DNA of 64,000 bases from Angiostrongylus vasorum (Eukaryota > Nematoda > Chromadorea > Rhabditida > Metastrongylidae), in assembly GCA_018806985.1 (NCBI GenBank), contig JADANN010000364.1, positions 1,116,001 to 1,180,000 of the forward strand, read 5' to 3'. Shown here piece by piece: positions 38,201 through 49,079 of the stretch. Each line of letters opens with the position of its first letter. Within the stretch, counting starts at the first letter, position 1. Below the pieces are notes generated by a model that ran no database searches, was not told the DNA's origin, and saw only the letters and a program-made list of their open reading frames with translations. The position numbers were made by a program, and so were the translations under genes.

Positions 38201-41200
38201 AGAAGAGCGACAGTTATGGTCGAAGCTGCAGGGTCTGAGAAAAACACGCGTAAAGCACACCGAAGCTTTGCCAATTACAAAACCAATATGACTGCACTCC
38301 GAGCTGGCCCGACAGAATAGTTACAGCTTCCAGAAAGGCAATGGAGAAAATCACTCACGATTACTGCTCGGATTTCTCCTATAGCTACGTCCTCCAAACT
38401 CATATGACACAAAAAGAGGATAGATATTCGTTCACCGGTTCCCCACTTCCGAAGCCTAACAAGCTATTTCGTCGGTGAAGAATATGTCGTCTACAAACTC
38501 TTCAGCCGAGTCATTTCTAAACAAAATTTACTGAACATTGAACGATTGAGAGCCATATGAGCAACTAGGGTCCCGAAAAGGATTCAGTACGATGGATCGC
38601 ATCTCCACACAATAACAAGAGTCATTGATGTGTCGTCAGAATACAAGAAACCGCTCTGCCTCATTCATCGATTCAAGGATTACTTTTGACTCAGTTGAGA
38701 TTGAACTACTCATGGAAGCTCTGGACAATCTGGGCGGCCCTACACAGTATATTAAGGTACTTCGTGAGCTGTATAAATACTTCACAATCAAAATATCACC
38801 GTTCTATAATGTTGTTAGCATCGACGTAAAAAGAGGGGTTAAGGTAGGCGATACCATCTCGCCAAAATTATTTATAGCAACCGTCAAGAACGTCATGCGA
38901 ACATTGGAATGAGACAACATGGGAGTGAAAATGGATGGTGGAGACCTATACCACGTTCGCCTTGCTGAAGACATCGTTCTTATAATATAAAGCATTAGCC
39001 AAGCGGAACGAATGTCTGCCGATTTTAATGAAGCCTGCGAAAACACTGGTCATCGACTAAATCTCAGGAAAACAATGCTCATGAGGAATGGATTGGTTAC
39101 GCATGTTCCATTCACGCCCAGCGAAGTGAATATCTCCGAATGCTCCAGTTACGTCTATCTAGATCGCGAAATTAACACGTTGAACGACTTAGGTCCAGAG
39201 ATGAGCAAGAGAAAGCGAGTGGCTTGGGGAGCTTTCAAAAGCATAAAAGGTGTAGTGGCGAGAACGAAAAACACCTGACTCCATGTCCACCTTTTTCAAG
39301 TCCACGATGCTTCCTGCCTTAACTTATGCCTCAGAAACCTGGCCGCTAAGTAAAAAAGGATGAAAGACCACTCAGCGTTATTGAACGCGCAGTTGAAAGG
39401 ACAATGCTAAGAGTATTCCGTATCATGCAAGTGAGGGAAAGGATCCGAAGACCCGATCTATGTATACGATCAAAAATCAAGACGCCATACTGCCGAAGAT
39501 AATGTGCGCTGGACACCTAATGTGTATGAATGACAACCGATGGACAAGAGCCGTTAGTGACTGGATTTCTCCGGATGTCCAACAAACTACAGGAAGATCT
39601 TCGAGCCGATGGTCAGAGTCCTTCAAGAAACCGCTAGAAAAAGATGTGATGCTCAAGTGGTTACCAGAGCCAGCAGAACCTATAGGGTTACTCGTGCACG
39701 CGACAAGGAGAAATGGTCGATTTGCTGGCGCCCGCTCGAGGACGATCAACGTGAGATGATACGGGTGATTACTAACAGTGGTACCACGTAACGAGTTTAA
39801 TTTACCGACCGCACTGTTATAAACATGAAAAAAACAGATTGAAGAACAACGAATTTTTTCAAAACCGGTTACATACAAGCCATGAAACTTATAACTTATT
39901 GCACTAACTTGCATAAATGGACACCATCCTTTAATAAATCAGCCACATCCGCCGCATTTTGACAAGTGGTTGGATCGCACGAATATGGTAATTGAGTCAC
40001 GTTTTCTACCCATAAAAGGACCTCGATTGCTTCGTCCAGACTGAATCTCGCTTGGTTCTGTAAAAGGCTGTTTGAGGCACAGATAGCCCAACTGATCCAA
40101 AGCTATTTTTTAGGAAAAGGAAGTTTTTTGCGTACTTAAATTTTCACTTCTTTAGTTTATCCAGGAATTGCATGTGTTTAGTTCGACGTCAGTTTAAAAG
40201 AGGAGAGGACAAACAGATCCAACAACTTTCACATCAGACTTTTTCAGTATGGTTATTTCAAAAACTCAAACCCAAATGATTCGAAATTATTTTCTCCCAG
40301 CAATAGTTCCCCAATAAATTTCACTCCAGTTCTTTTCCGTTCCAGCTTCTAATCGATTTCCAAAGAATTTGCCATTCATAGCGTTAGTGGACGGCTCCAG
40401 TCTTCGAATTTCACCAATCGTTTCGAAGTTCTCGAAATGACTAGTAATATGAATAATTGAGGGACGCATACGGTAGCGCTGTTACATGATTTGAAAATGC
40501 TTTCCTCTCTGTGGTCTTTCCAGACTCTGCGAACTTTGCCCCACATTTAAAGTCCACCGCTTAACACATTCGTGATGACGGTGATTTTTTGGATAACTGC
40601 CCACAATTTTTCGATGGCTAGAGTAATTAACAGCCTTAGGAGTTGACAGACTTAAAGTTGAGAATTTATTCTGTCGCCAGGATATTACGCCTTCTACGTA
40701 GGACACTTTACGCATGTCTTCTAACTGGTAGTGAAATGACTCCAAGGGCATTCCATTTATTCATATTGCTTGCCAATGTTTCTAAGAGTTTTTCCTCGTT
40801 TGAAGTATACAAGCAAGGTCACATTTCTTTTCCTAAGCTCTTAGTGAATATGTTTGATGTTTTTGTTACTGCTCTCTTTGTGCTTATCTCAGATTGAAGG
40901 AAAATCGGTATGTACTTTCGGTGCCAATTAGGTTTCCCTTCTTGTGCAATAACATGTTTCTGGTGGGTGGTTTCTATCGATTATGAACCTTTTATTTTAA
41001 TAGACAATGTGTGGAAATTCAACTAATTATTTCGATGAGGAATGGCGACAGATTCTACACGTGTCCAAGTATAATCTTCTTCGGAACGGGTGCCTAAACG
41101 TCGAGATGGCGTGCGTGACTTCAGGGATGGAGAATCGTTTTCATACTGCCTGATCTGCTATGGAGGAACGTGGATATGGTCGACAAAACGATCGAAGTAG

Positions 41201-44200
41201 AAGTCACGTGTGGTTTCCAGTATTGCATGTAGTGACTACTGGTGACATTTTTGAGAGTCATGAAATCTTTGAGATTCGACAATCTACCTCTTTTCAAACT
41301 CAAAGGATTCGCCATAAGCATTGATTTTGCCTTTCGATGATGGAGTGAAGAATATTACTAACGAGTCAGACCACGGACCTATCTAACAAATAGTGCTTTT
41401 TACTGTATACTAAGTACTGAATGCCTGGAATCTCTATCTCTCCATATGGTAACAGTTGAGTCGTCAAGACACTCTAGGTTTTCTATAATCTAGATGGTTA
41501 CATTTTTAGTATAGCCATGTATCATCTAGGAAGTGAAGGTTTCCCTGTTTTATACAGGCAATCTTTTCACGTCCTTTCCTTTCAAATATCTGCTGTCGTT
41601 CTTTCTTTAAAAAATGTCTAGCCGTAGTCGATTAAATATAGCATTTTTTCCAACTTTCTGTTGGACACGCGTGGAACGTAGTGGACAGATGATGCCTGCA
41701 ATACTTCTTGCTTCGATGCTGCGCTCCGGGTCAGCAAAGCCATCCATCCCTTTGAGGTCGGAAAACTGGTATCAAACTACCTTGGGAAGAACACACCACT
41801 CTTTCAACATCGGTTCAACTGCTCCTCATCGACGAAACACACATTCAATCACCTCTACGATGTTTGATGGTACAGAAAAAGTTTAAAAAGTCCTTTTTAC
41901 GCTTCGATCATATTAAGGTTGGCAGATTACTAGGGTTTCTGGATAATTTGCTGAGCCGAAGCAAAATCATTAATGCAGTATTCACAAGGACGTCTTTCTT
42001 TTACTCTCACCTTCTAAATCGTGCATCGTAGAAACGTTAATGGTGCCCATTTTCTACTTTAATTATTTTCTACTGTGCTTCGACGTGTCGTGTGTTGTTC
42101 GGAGGATTGCGTATAGAATTACGCCAAGGTGAACAGACATCGATCGTAGCTAAAGTGCGCAATCGCAGCTTAGCACCACAATAACTACTACAGATGGCAT
42201 ACGTATACGATGAGTGAATAGAAGACGATGGACAGATGGAATCAGGATCACATCGATCCACCGCCGCCGCCACTGCAGACTCATAAAGACGGGCGGCCAC
42301 GAAATCCACGGAAAGACCGGCTCTTCGGCGGCGGCCTTGACTGAGCTCCAAACCGGCTGATCGCTCCAAATTGACGTGACGTATAACTTGTGCGGAAAAA
42401 AGAAATTCCGGTCATTAACAGTCCACGATTATAATTTATTATCCTTGTGAGGAAAGAATGCGTTATTCTGAACCCTAAATATATTAGTGGAAATGAAGCA
42501 TATATCTCAGCTGAAGGTAGACAATCAAAGTTAGCGATACTGAGAAAGTTCAGTAGCAGAACGAAGCATCTCTGCGTTCTGATTGCACTGCAGCAAATCA
42601 ATACCGAATTCTTCATCCTATTCACGTCTTCCTGTGCTCATAAGTTGGCGATTAACGTTCTTTCGTTCAAAATCGTTCAGCTACATTCTAAGCCCTTTGA
42701 ATTGTTACAAGCGCGAACGTCAACCAAATCGCTTTGGTTAGTGCTGGTTTACAACGATCAACAAAATTCGTAGAAGTGAGTGCTGTTCTCTAAGTTGTAT
42801 AATATACCCTTCCATTAGATCTCGTTTTCTGGAGCTTTGGAAGTGGAAACTGGAACTCACTGTGCATGAAACGAACCCATGTAATGGACGACAATATACG
42901 AATCAGGCAATGCAAATAGATACTATGTGGTAAAAGTAGAAGATATCAACAACAGCAGAATCTCCAGTCGTTCTCAAAAAGGCTTACTGATGTGGAGGAA
43001 GTGAGGGCCCGAACTTGCGTGCGGTGTTTATAGCATGAAAATAGATCAGAGATGGGGTAATAATATTGACTACTATGCAGTGGATACATAAGAAATTGTC
43101 GCTTAAAACGATAATTTCTCCTCAATAGAGGCCATAAAAAGGAGAACCCATTCTCATAAATTGTTGATGCGATTCGACACCGTTGCCCGGCCTGTTTTTG
43201 ATAGAGATTTAATCTGTTAGTTAGAATTTTCTAGTTTTTCACTTCTTACTTAAGAAAAGTCATATTTATGCGAAGAACCATCACTACTAAGTCATTGGTA
43301 ATTTGTGGTTATTCTTTGCTGAGAAAACCAAACCAAATCATTCCATTGGTTTCTTGCCACGCTTACTAGGCCTTTAAATATCATTCAGCTTCAGGGTTAT
43401 AACTTCGCACGTATGAGTTACATTGGAAATAAGAAATGCATGAACGAACATTGCATTGATAGTTTTCGTTATCGTTTATGAAGATGTCACGAAATTTTCG
43501 AAGTAGCACATTTCATATGGATCGATCACGAACTTTTCTTAGTTTCAACTGAATAGCCCGTGAAGTAAGCTCAGATAACAAGCCTGTTTCTAATCATCCT
43601 GGAGAACAGTTTTCTAAGTTATTACCTAGATTAGTTTGCTTTCATTTCTCTCTAGATGCAAACACGTATGTGCATAGATATGAAGTCATTTATTTACTTA
43701 TTTGTTTATTTATTAAGAATTATTAGAATGCGCGTTATCGCGCAATGTTGGGCTAGACCTCAGGACAGCGGAACGGGATGTCGCCCAGCCACCCACCTTT
43801 TGATGGTTAATTCGCTCTCACTCTGTTGAGAAGATCTCCGCAAAGAAAGTCATTCGTTACAAATGTCATAACGCCAATGTTGTTGAAACATGGAAGGAGA
43901 AGAATTGAAAGCAACCCCCTTCCAATAGTCTATATGACTTCTACAACACTTTCCTTAAACAGAGGAGCCAAACGAGAAACAAAGACTAACTTTTAGTCAT
44001 TCTATATAAACACCATCGAGGAATATTTATTTTCCTGCTGAGAAGCTGAGCTACTTTCCAGCTATTCAGCTGATGTAAGAATGGCAGAACCCTACGAAAT
44101 CCCACTCCCAGTCATGGTACACTCTGTTGCGTTCTTTTTATATAATCAGAAATTATGATTGGATAGATCTACTTTCCATGTAATATTTGCTAATCGGCTC

Positions 44201-45789
44201 ATTTTGTGCGTCTCAATAAATCTTAAACGAAGTTAAAGTAATTCCAATGATTTAATGCAACCGAAAAATAGAATGTAGAACGGTGCAGCTATCGAAAGAA
44301 GCCCATAAATAGATAAATAGCCCCATAGGCAATTCCTGTTAAGAATCCTATCGTAGCAGACATATGGAAAGATGCAAAGATGCTGAAGACGATTTTTTCT
44401 CGAGAATCTGTTTTGATAGAGAAGAATAAGAATAGGCGAACAGTGAAAAACAACGCTCAGGAGTAGTGCTCAATATCTCTGTATTGAATTATGAGCACAG
44501 ATGTGCATAAATCTTCCATAGTATATTTCCTCGATTCTCCATACTTCCAAGAGAAACAATTCCCTACCTCACTAAAACTGCTCCTATACAAATCGATCAA
44601 GCGCAAATATTTGGCTTTTAGATTTTCTCAACGAAACGTGCATTGTAGACCCTAACGACCGTTCGTATAGAAACTAGCACATGGAAAGTTTCGTAGGTAG
44701 AAAATCAGCAAAAAAAAACTAGTTCACCTTGTCGATAATTTCTGTTATTCTTTCTTCTACGTATGTATTACAGATGTGGTTGCACTATGCTCGTAAATTG
44801 GAACCGCGTTTAAGGACGCAGAACTGTTGCGAACCATCGAGACAATGCCCGTATCCTTGGCGCGGACGGAAGGAGAACCTCATTCGAGCATCGAACGAGG
44901 ACTTCTAGAGCGTCAGCCTGTCTCCGGGAACAATACCTCCCATAAAGAAATCATTTCTTTCCATGAGAACCGCAGTTAACCCAATCAACTCCAAGCACTA
45001 GTGATAAAGCAAGGTGCTCTTATCAGCACTGTTAAGCTCTCTTATAAGAATAACAATGAGCAACATAAGAATAACTGGATCTCGGTAGATAGTTCAACAG
45101 GCTAGGATTTACAGATATGATACATTTGAATGAGTGGATTTGTAAAAAAGGATACCATGAGAATGATGATTTCTGGAAGATTATGTAATAATAAGGTTAG
45201 AAATGGTTCTTAACAAATATTTCTAAAGTCTCATTCCCATATGTAATCAGTCTTCTTACAATTAATTAAGAGATGCTGCTTCGACATGAGCTGTGTTTCA
45301 CTATTTTATGAATCAGCTCTGAAAACTAGGACCGCCATACAACTTTGTTAGATGAAAGAATTTAGGGCAAAGTTGGAATAAGAAGAATAAGAAATGATGA
45401 AGATCATATCATGAGTAATTCTAGGGATGTACTCTTTCGTTTGCTCATAAAAAAGAAATCAACAACGCTAAATGCATTGCTGTCAGATCAAGAAAAGAAG
45501 GGAAAGAGATATGAGGGTCGGGTCCCTCGTTCGAATCTCAACATTCTCACATTGCGTAACACTATGGCTTGTACGAATACATCTACAACTTCGATAGTTC
45601 ATCGTAGATTCATTTCCTATCACATTTATTCATTTTTTCGTACTTCAACTCGAATAAAAGTGACAATGTGGAAAAGAAAACTAGCCGTTTAGAAACATTC
45701 AGCTCTCTGAACTCGTCCATTATGTAACTAAGATTTACCTTCTTCTCCAGTTCTCTGCTAAGGCCATAGCTGGGTCCGTGATTGGCCAT
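27834..45789 (-). CDS. Calponin/transgelin-family actin-binding protein
   Basis: Six minus-strand exons, all phase-consistent: 45739-45789 ([17 protein letters not shown]), 39909-40057, 31689-31749, 31487-31624, 29418-29537, 27834-27917 (stop TGA). The sum is 603 bp, or 200 aa, the size of transgelin/SM22. Residues about 18-130 are a single calponin-homology domain: [69 protein letters not shown]. Exon 5 has the linker PPWVVR and [11 protein letters not shown]. Exon 6 is one calponin-like repeat, [20 protein letters not shown]. Such proteins bind and stabilise F-actin in muscle and cytoskeleton. Introns from 5' to 3' are about 5.7 kb, 8.2 kb, 64 bp, 1.9 kb and 1.5 kb. The 64-bp one has a GC donor (AAG|GCAAGG). 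Retrotransposons fill intron 2. C. elegans has several cpn paralogues, so I give no symbol. GC-rich sequence at 45790-46050 is probably 5' UTR/promoter. Confidence 0.92.
29990..30310 (-). mobile_element. mariner C-terminal fragment, in calponin intron 4
   Basis: Minus strand, in shifted frames: [20 protein letters not shown], then [18 protein letters not shown]. This resembles the catalytic HDNA(R)PH and PYSPDL...DYH blocks of mariner transposase. There are no clear ends, and it is heavily mutated. Confidence 0.5.
30615..30895. repeat. SINE C foldback pair, short spacer
   Basis: Minus-strand module 30615-30725 and plus-strand module 30770-30895, facing each other. Both have CGTTC(G/A)T(T/C)CC and GGTGTGG motifs and ATATTTG/CAAATAT outer flanks. 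The spacer is only about 45 bp. The 159-codon open frame over this area is a repeat artefact. It lies in calponin intron 4. Confidence 0.65.
31060..31195 (+). repeat. SINE C single module
   Basis: CCATGGCGTGGGGGTGAACATG, then GTGTTCGGTTTCAACCGC and CAAATATCTCAGCATTACTG. It is a lone plus-strand module in calponin intron 4, just 165 bp from the pair at 30615-30895. Confidence 0.55.
31925..32162 (-). repeat. SINE A copy 8, in calponin intron 2
   Basis: Minus-strand copy with tail TTGATATCAGTAAGCATCG at the left and head GGGCGCGTAGATCGCAGTGG at the right. Box-B-like GGGATCGAAGCCC. Directly followed by a TA dinucleotide tract. Confidence 0.8.
32181..32222. repeat. (TA)n microsatellite
   Basis: About 40 bp of uninterrupted TA directly 5' of the SINE A head at 31925-32162. 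Confidence 0.95.
32230..33055. other. Unassigned sequence within calponin intron 2
   Basis: A minus-strand open frame of 90 codons at 32603-32875 is the longest signal. I recognise no domain. It adjoins the inverted RTE segment but has no residues typical of that polyprotein. Confidence 0.35.
33060..34130 (-). mobile_element. RTE copy 2, inverted 5' part (5' UTR and endonuclease N-terminus)
   Basis: On the minus strand, about 33590-33060 encodes the apurinic-like endonuclease start in shifting frames: [13 protein letters not shown] [11 protein letters not shown], then [66 protein letters not shown] and [10 protein letters not shown]. 33600-34130 looks like the 5' untranslated part. The segment abuts the rest of the same element (34140-36510) in opposite orientation, as expected of a twin-priming inversion. 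Confidence 0.7.
34140..36510 (+). pseudogene. RTE copy 2, 3' part (endonuclease C-terminus and reverse transcriptase)
   Basis: Plus strand. The endonuclease C-terminus at 34200-34330 has FCLTDVAVV in one frame and [22 protein letters not shown] residues in the next. The linker starts at 34468 ([20 protein letters not shown]). RT fingers follow 35120 (LLFKKGD-type; NYRP-type). The palm is at 35165-35599 ([50 protein letters not shown]). [11 protein letters not shown] is at 35625-35660. The thumb and C-terminal region run through 36020 to WTRAVSDW and RPPTRW-type sequence near 36300. Frameshifts and an inverted insert disrupt it. RTE elements copy by target-primed reverse transcription. It lies in calponin intron 2, antisense to the gene. 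Confidence 0.87.
34966..35118 (-). repeat. Inverted internal copy of the RTE linker
   Basis: The reverse complement of 34966-35118 matches 34635-34780 of the same element: AAGCATTCGCAAAGCTCACC, GACGCCCAGACGGAACAG and GGCAATGGAGATAAC are all shared. Minus-strand translation gives [12 protein letters not shown] and RRPDGTVTA. It replaces the normal linker-to-RT segment and creates a foldback with a loop of about 190 bp. Confidence 0.65.
36511..37570. other. Unassigned intron sequence between RTE copies
   Basis: No recognisable coding or repeat signal. The minus-strand frame at 37143-37361 has no domain that I know. Confidence 0.35.
37571..37940 (+). repeat. SINE A copy 9, double-headed A+B chimera
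   Basis: First a SINE A head (GAGCCCGTGTGGCGTAGTGG to CGCGCCCA, 37571-37637). Then, after a T-rich link of about 20 bp, a SINE B head (GGGGACGGATACCACAGTGG at 37661, box B CTTCGATTCCGC) joined to the shared core and a SINE A tail ending TTGATCAACCCCGAGAGC. Two tRNA-like promoters thus sit in tandem on one tail. Confidence 0.85.
38030..39790 (+). pseudogene. RTE copy 3, 5'-truncated and decayed
   Basis: Starts in the linker ([37 protein letters not shown]). It continues through RT fingers and palm (38625-38912: [20 protein letters not shown]), a mutated catalytic box (LAEDIVLII, with Glu for the first Asp and a stop soon after, near 38960-38985), then 39012-39278 ([32 protein letters not shown]) and the C-terminal tail up to [20 protein letters not shown]. 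There are many stops and frameshifts. Same orientation as copy 2, 1.5 kb away, in calponin intron 2. Confidence 0.85.
41668..41880 (+). repeat. SINE A copy 10, diverged and 3'-truncated
   Basis: ACGCGTGGAACGTAGTGGACAG head, then GGTCAGCAAAGCCATCCATC, core GGAAAACTGGTATCAAACT and the ATTCAATCACCTCTACGATG motif. The last 80 bp of the family tail are absent. In calponin intron 1. Confidence 0.65.
42400..44080. other. Unassigned intron 1 sequence
   Basis: No exon or repeat family recognised. The 108-codon frame at 42447-42773 has no domain signal. Confidence 0.35.
44081..44908 (+). CDS. Candidate small nested gene (two exons, 56 aa)
   Basis: Exon 1 (44081-44116, [12 protein letters not shown]) ends ATG|GTACAC in phase 0. 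Exon 2 (44774-44908) follows TATGTATTACAG and ends at TAG, encoding [20 protein letters not shown], then a Pro/Arg-rich end finishing RASNEDF. A good acceptor (CTATTCAG) lies 11 nt before the ATG and could serve spliced-leader trans-splicing, which is common in nematodes. The gene lies inside calponin intron 1 on the opposite strand. I do not recognise the family. There is no signal peptide or clear membrane segment. The support is splice phase and acceptor quality only. Confidence 0.35.
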
Positions 45790-46300
45790 GACAAGTGCAG
45801 CGCAGCGGCTAGGAGGGGAGGCGCGTGGATTCGGATTCGGGAGTGACTGGAGAAATCGGCGAGATCGTTGCTGAGGCGGACGTGGTTGGGACGGGACAGT
45901 CAAGACCTTCTCGCTTTCTCTCTCCAGCCTCGCATCTTCCCGCTGTTCTCCTTCCTCTCTAACGACACCGCACTGCCTTAGATGTTTACGATTCAGGTGC
46001 GGAATGCGCAAGCTCCGCCCGCACCCCCAATTCTTCGTCTTCGTCGTTGTTCATATTTACGGTCTATACTGGTCAGTCCGTAGTTGTAGAGCAGACCACC
46101 AATGGACCGTAACCACTGTCCGATGATGGCGGTGTCTTTGAATGAAAACATTGACGAATTACTAAAAAGCACTTTCCTCGGGAATTTCGGTATTGGTTCC
46201 AGAGGCCATAGAAAACTTCCATGCATTCTTAGCAACTGAAGAACTCTGACCAGAGGCATAATCATCAAAAAGTGAAGTGCATTCTCATCATGTATAATTC
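45790..46300 (-). promoter_or_regulatory. Presumed calponin 5' UTR/promoter region, GC-rich
   Basis: The 45790-46050 interval is clearly richer in G+C than its surroundings and lies directly upstream of the calponin ATG on the minus strand. It has pyrimidine-rich runs (CTTTCTCTCTCC on the plus strand). No TATA box or specific site can be named. Confidence 0.35.
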
Positions 46301-47709
46301 AAAGTCGAAACTGCAAGTTGTGACGTTTCATAGTTGGTTGTTCGAAACGGCGTAATTTAGTAGCATCGTGCTATAATAGACTAGACTGACAGGGCTGTCA
46401 TATTTGATTCATCAACTCTGTCTTTGTTTCGGTTAGTTAGACGATGCATCCATCATGAACTAACTAAAACGTCTGTAATGGTTCTGTTGAAGTTTTGCTG
46501 AAATGCTAATGCTGATTCAGAGGCAACGGAGCAATTTATGCATACAGTCTTCTGCAGGTGTGCCGATCCACCACGGAACAGCTTTGATCGAAAACAAGAA
46601 TTAATGTGGACCGTCTCTTGAAAATATCAACAAAAAGGATATCAAAAATCAACCTCGAAAATGTGTTCATTTCAACTCTATATTCCTCTAAAAGTATTCA
46701 TCAGAGGTATATTGTTGTCCCCAGAATAGAAATGGCAGTCACGAGTTATATGCTTTTTAAGGTGAAATTGGGCTCGATTTTACTGTGAGAAGGGGTTTTT
46801 CCTTTGAATCTGAAGTTTCGACAGCCACCAAAGGGTTGCGTTGGTGTAACATGGAAGAAAAGTCGCCGATGATACCCGTTTGTTGTGCGGAGTCTTCCTA
46901 AGCTGCGAGTTTGTTGCGCATGTGTCTTCGACCACAGCCTGTTTCGTGACTTTTTCTAACTTTCCGATTGACACTCGATATTTTTTTCTCAGCAAACGAA
47001 GATAAGCTCATTTGCCTTCTGTTGACTAGCAACGTTCGGAAAGCCTGTTTGCTAGGGAATCATTTTTTGCACTTCTTGGTTGTTTTCGGACACAGCAGTT
47101 ACTGTATATACCTGAGTTCCTCCGCTCTTAAAGCAGATGTGACAAGCGAATATCAAAGTAAACAACCGAGAGTCTGACCAAACATTACTAGTTAATTACC
47201 TCCAAAATTCTTAAAATGCTACGCAAAATATTTGTGTACATTTTTCCAAAACAACTTTCGAACCAAGACGCTTCTAGGATAATCCCATGTTGCTTTAATA
47301 GTCTAAGAAGGTACCCGTTGATGGCCTGCCGCATTTTTTATCGATCTGTAGAAGAGTTCAGCATTCAGTGGAAAAGGATAAACAGCATTAAAAACGCTTC
47401 CCTCTTCATTAAATGGATCATTTCTCTTCGAGTCACCCATCCATCATGAATTTGAGGACAGAAGCCCTCGACTGGCGTTTGGACCTAGCCTCATTGCAAT
47501 TTCCTCTTGGCAGAGGATAAGTTTTGACTTCATGGCTAATAATACTCCTGAAGCAGAAATCTGGCAATGAACATCAGTTGTTCGTGTTCATGGTACAATA
47601 TGAAAAATTGTGGAAGAGTCCATCTCGGCAATAAATCTGTCTGCATCTGGTTTATATATCAACAAAGCAATTCGTTCATTGCAGAACACATTTACAAGTA
47701 TTTGAATCT

Positions 47710-48732
47710 TTACAGACTTAGATAAAAAGGGTCTTTCCTTGGACAACTTTGGAGAAGCCTGTTACAGCTTATTTCAAAAAAAGCCATAAAAGGCAGTATC
47801 AACTGAAAAGGACGCTTGAGTAGTTTTGTCACCGCTTCTTCTTTTGTCTCGCTTTTAGATTCCCATTTTGTTCTCCAGTCTATCACTTCTTTTTGAAGAT
47901 ATCCTTCACTAAACAATAGGCTCAGACTGTCGGTACCTTTCTATTAGTAATGGTAGGATGCTAAATGTTTCTTGTCAATAACAATTACTAATACGTGGAA
48001 GTCTTTATGAAGATGTTGGCACTTATAAATTTTAATAGATGATCGCTGTTTGGAGCGTCATCGACCGGTCTCGCACTCGGTAGAGACAGCTCCGAGAGCT
48101 TTTTTAGCTGTCACGAACAGGAAACCGTTGCAAGCAATACAGTTGTCATAAAATAAACGCGAATAATTTCCAAACGATTCGATTGCTTCTGGATGTCTTC
48201 TTACGTAAAACACTTCGTCATAGATAAGGAGAACCTCACAGCGTAGATGAACTTCGAAAAAAGCGACTACATGGGTGTGGTTGGAGCTTCGAGTTTCGCT
48301 TTGTAGCACATTGCCTTATTGTGTACTTGCGGATTGTGATAGAACGTAAAAGGATCTCCTTTCTTGGAATAACCTGATGCAAAATTTGGTCATGTTTTTT
48401 CAAACGAAATTATATAGGTTCCCAACAGCGAACGTCAACCGTTCCAATCGTTGGCAGCACAACTGCACCCTGCTTAAACGGACAATCGAAATTAGCTGAG
48501 AAGAATGGAAAACCTGTTTAGTGGTAGTGACCGTAGCAACAAATTTGTTGTGTGAGTTCCAGCATTTCTTCCAGTCGGGTGTTGATTCGACTGCAGTTGA
48601 AGGAACCAAAAAATTGATTTCAGCTGTGACCATGGCTAGTTTACTCATGCTAAGAATACGTCGGCATACGATAGTTTCCCTCAAAGTCGCTTTCATTCCC
48701 TCGGGATCAGCTCTAATGTTCTTTCCGATCAC
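47710..48732 (-). CDS. Unidentified multi-exon gene, 3' part
   Basis: Five minus-strand exons whose splice phases all agree: 48514-48732 (acceptor GACTGACAG, donor CAG|GTTTTC), 48427-48469, 48205-48314 (donor TAC|GTAAGA), 47995-48107 (acceptor GTGACAG, donor AC|GTATTA), 47710-47926 (acceptor CGACAG, stop TAA). They encode 233 residues without an intervening stop. Readable stretches include RADPEGMKATLRETIVCRRI, MSKLAMVTAEINFLVP, DWKKCWNSHNKFVATV, LRCEVLLIYDEVFYLKKLSE and LFSEGYLQKEVIDWRTKWES. It looks like a soluble, helix-rich protein. I do not recognise the family. A 5' continuation is needed: a stretch near 48830-48960 and the open frames at 49080-49980 are candidates. If the small exon at 48427-48469 is not spliced, it reads to a stop at 48410. 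Confidence 0.55.
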
Positions 48733-49079
48733 CTGTCAGTCTTTGTTTTCATTACGTATACCTATTGATGTTCTGATGTTTATTCTTTGAAAGGTACTCT
48801 AACGGGTCTCAAAAACGGGACATTCTTCGGTGATCTGAATTACATGAACGGACTCGATGTTGAATGAGCCAGTTCATCTCAAAAAGATATCGCTCCAGTG
48901 AACGACGTAGTCTGGGAAACTTTTTTCGGTTCAGCTGAATATCAACAGTGGCCACCACTAACAATAACTGCTTCTGTTAGCAAGAAACTTCATGTAAGTT
49001 TGGGCAAGTGGTAGGTGGTGTTTCTTACACTTCTCTAAGACCTACATAAACCAAAAGACCGACTTTCTATAAACCTCGT

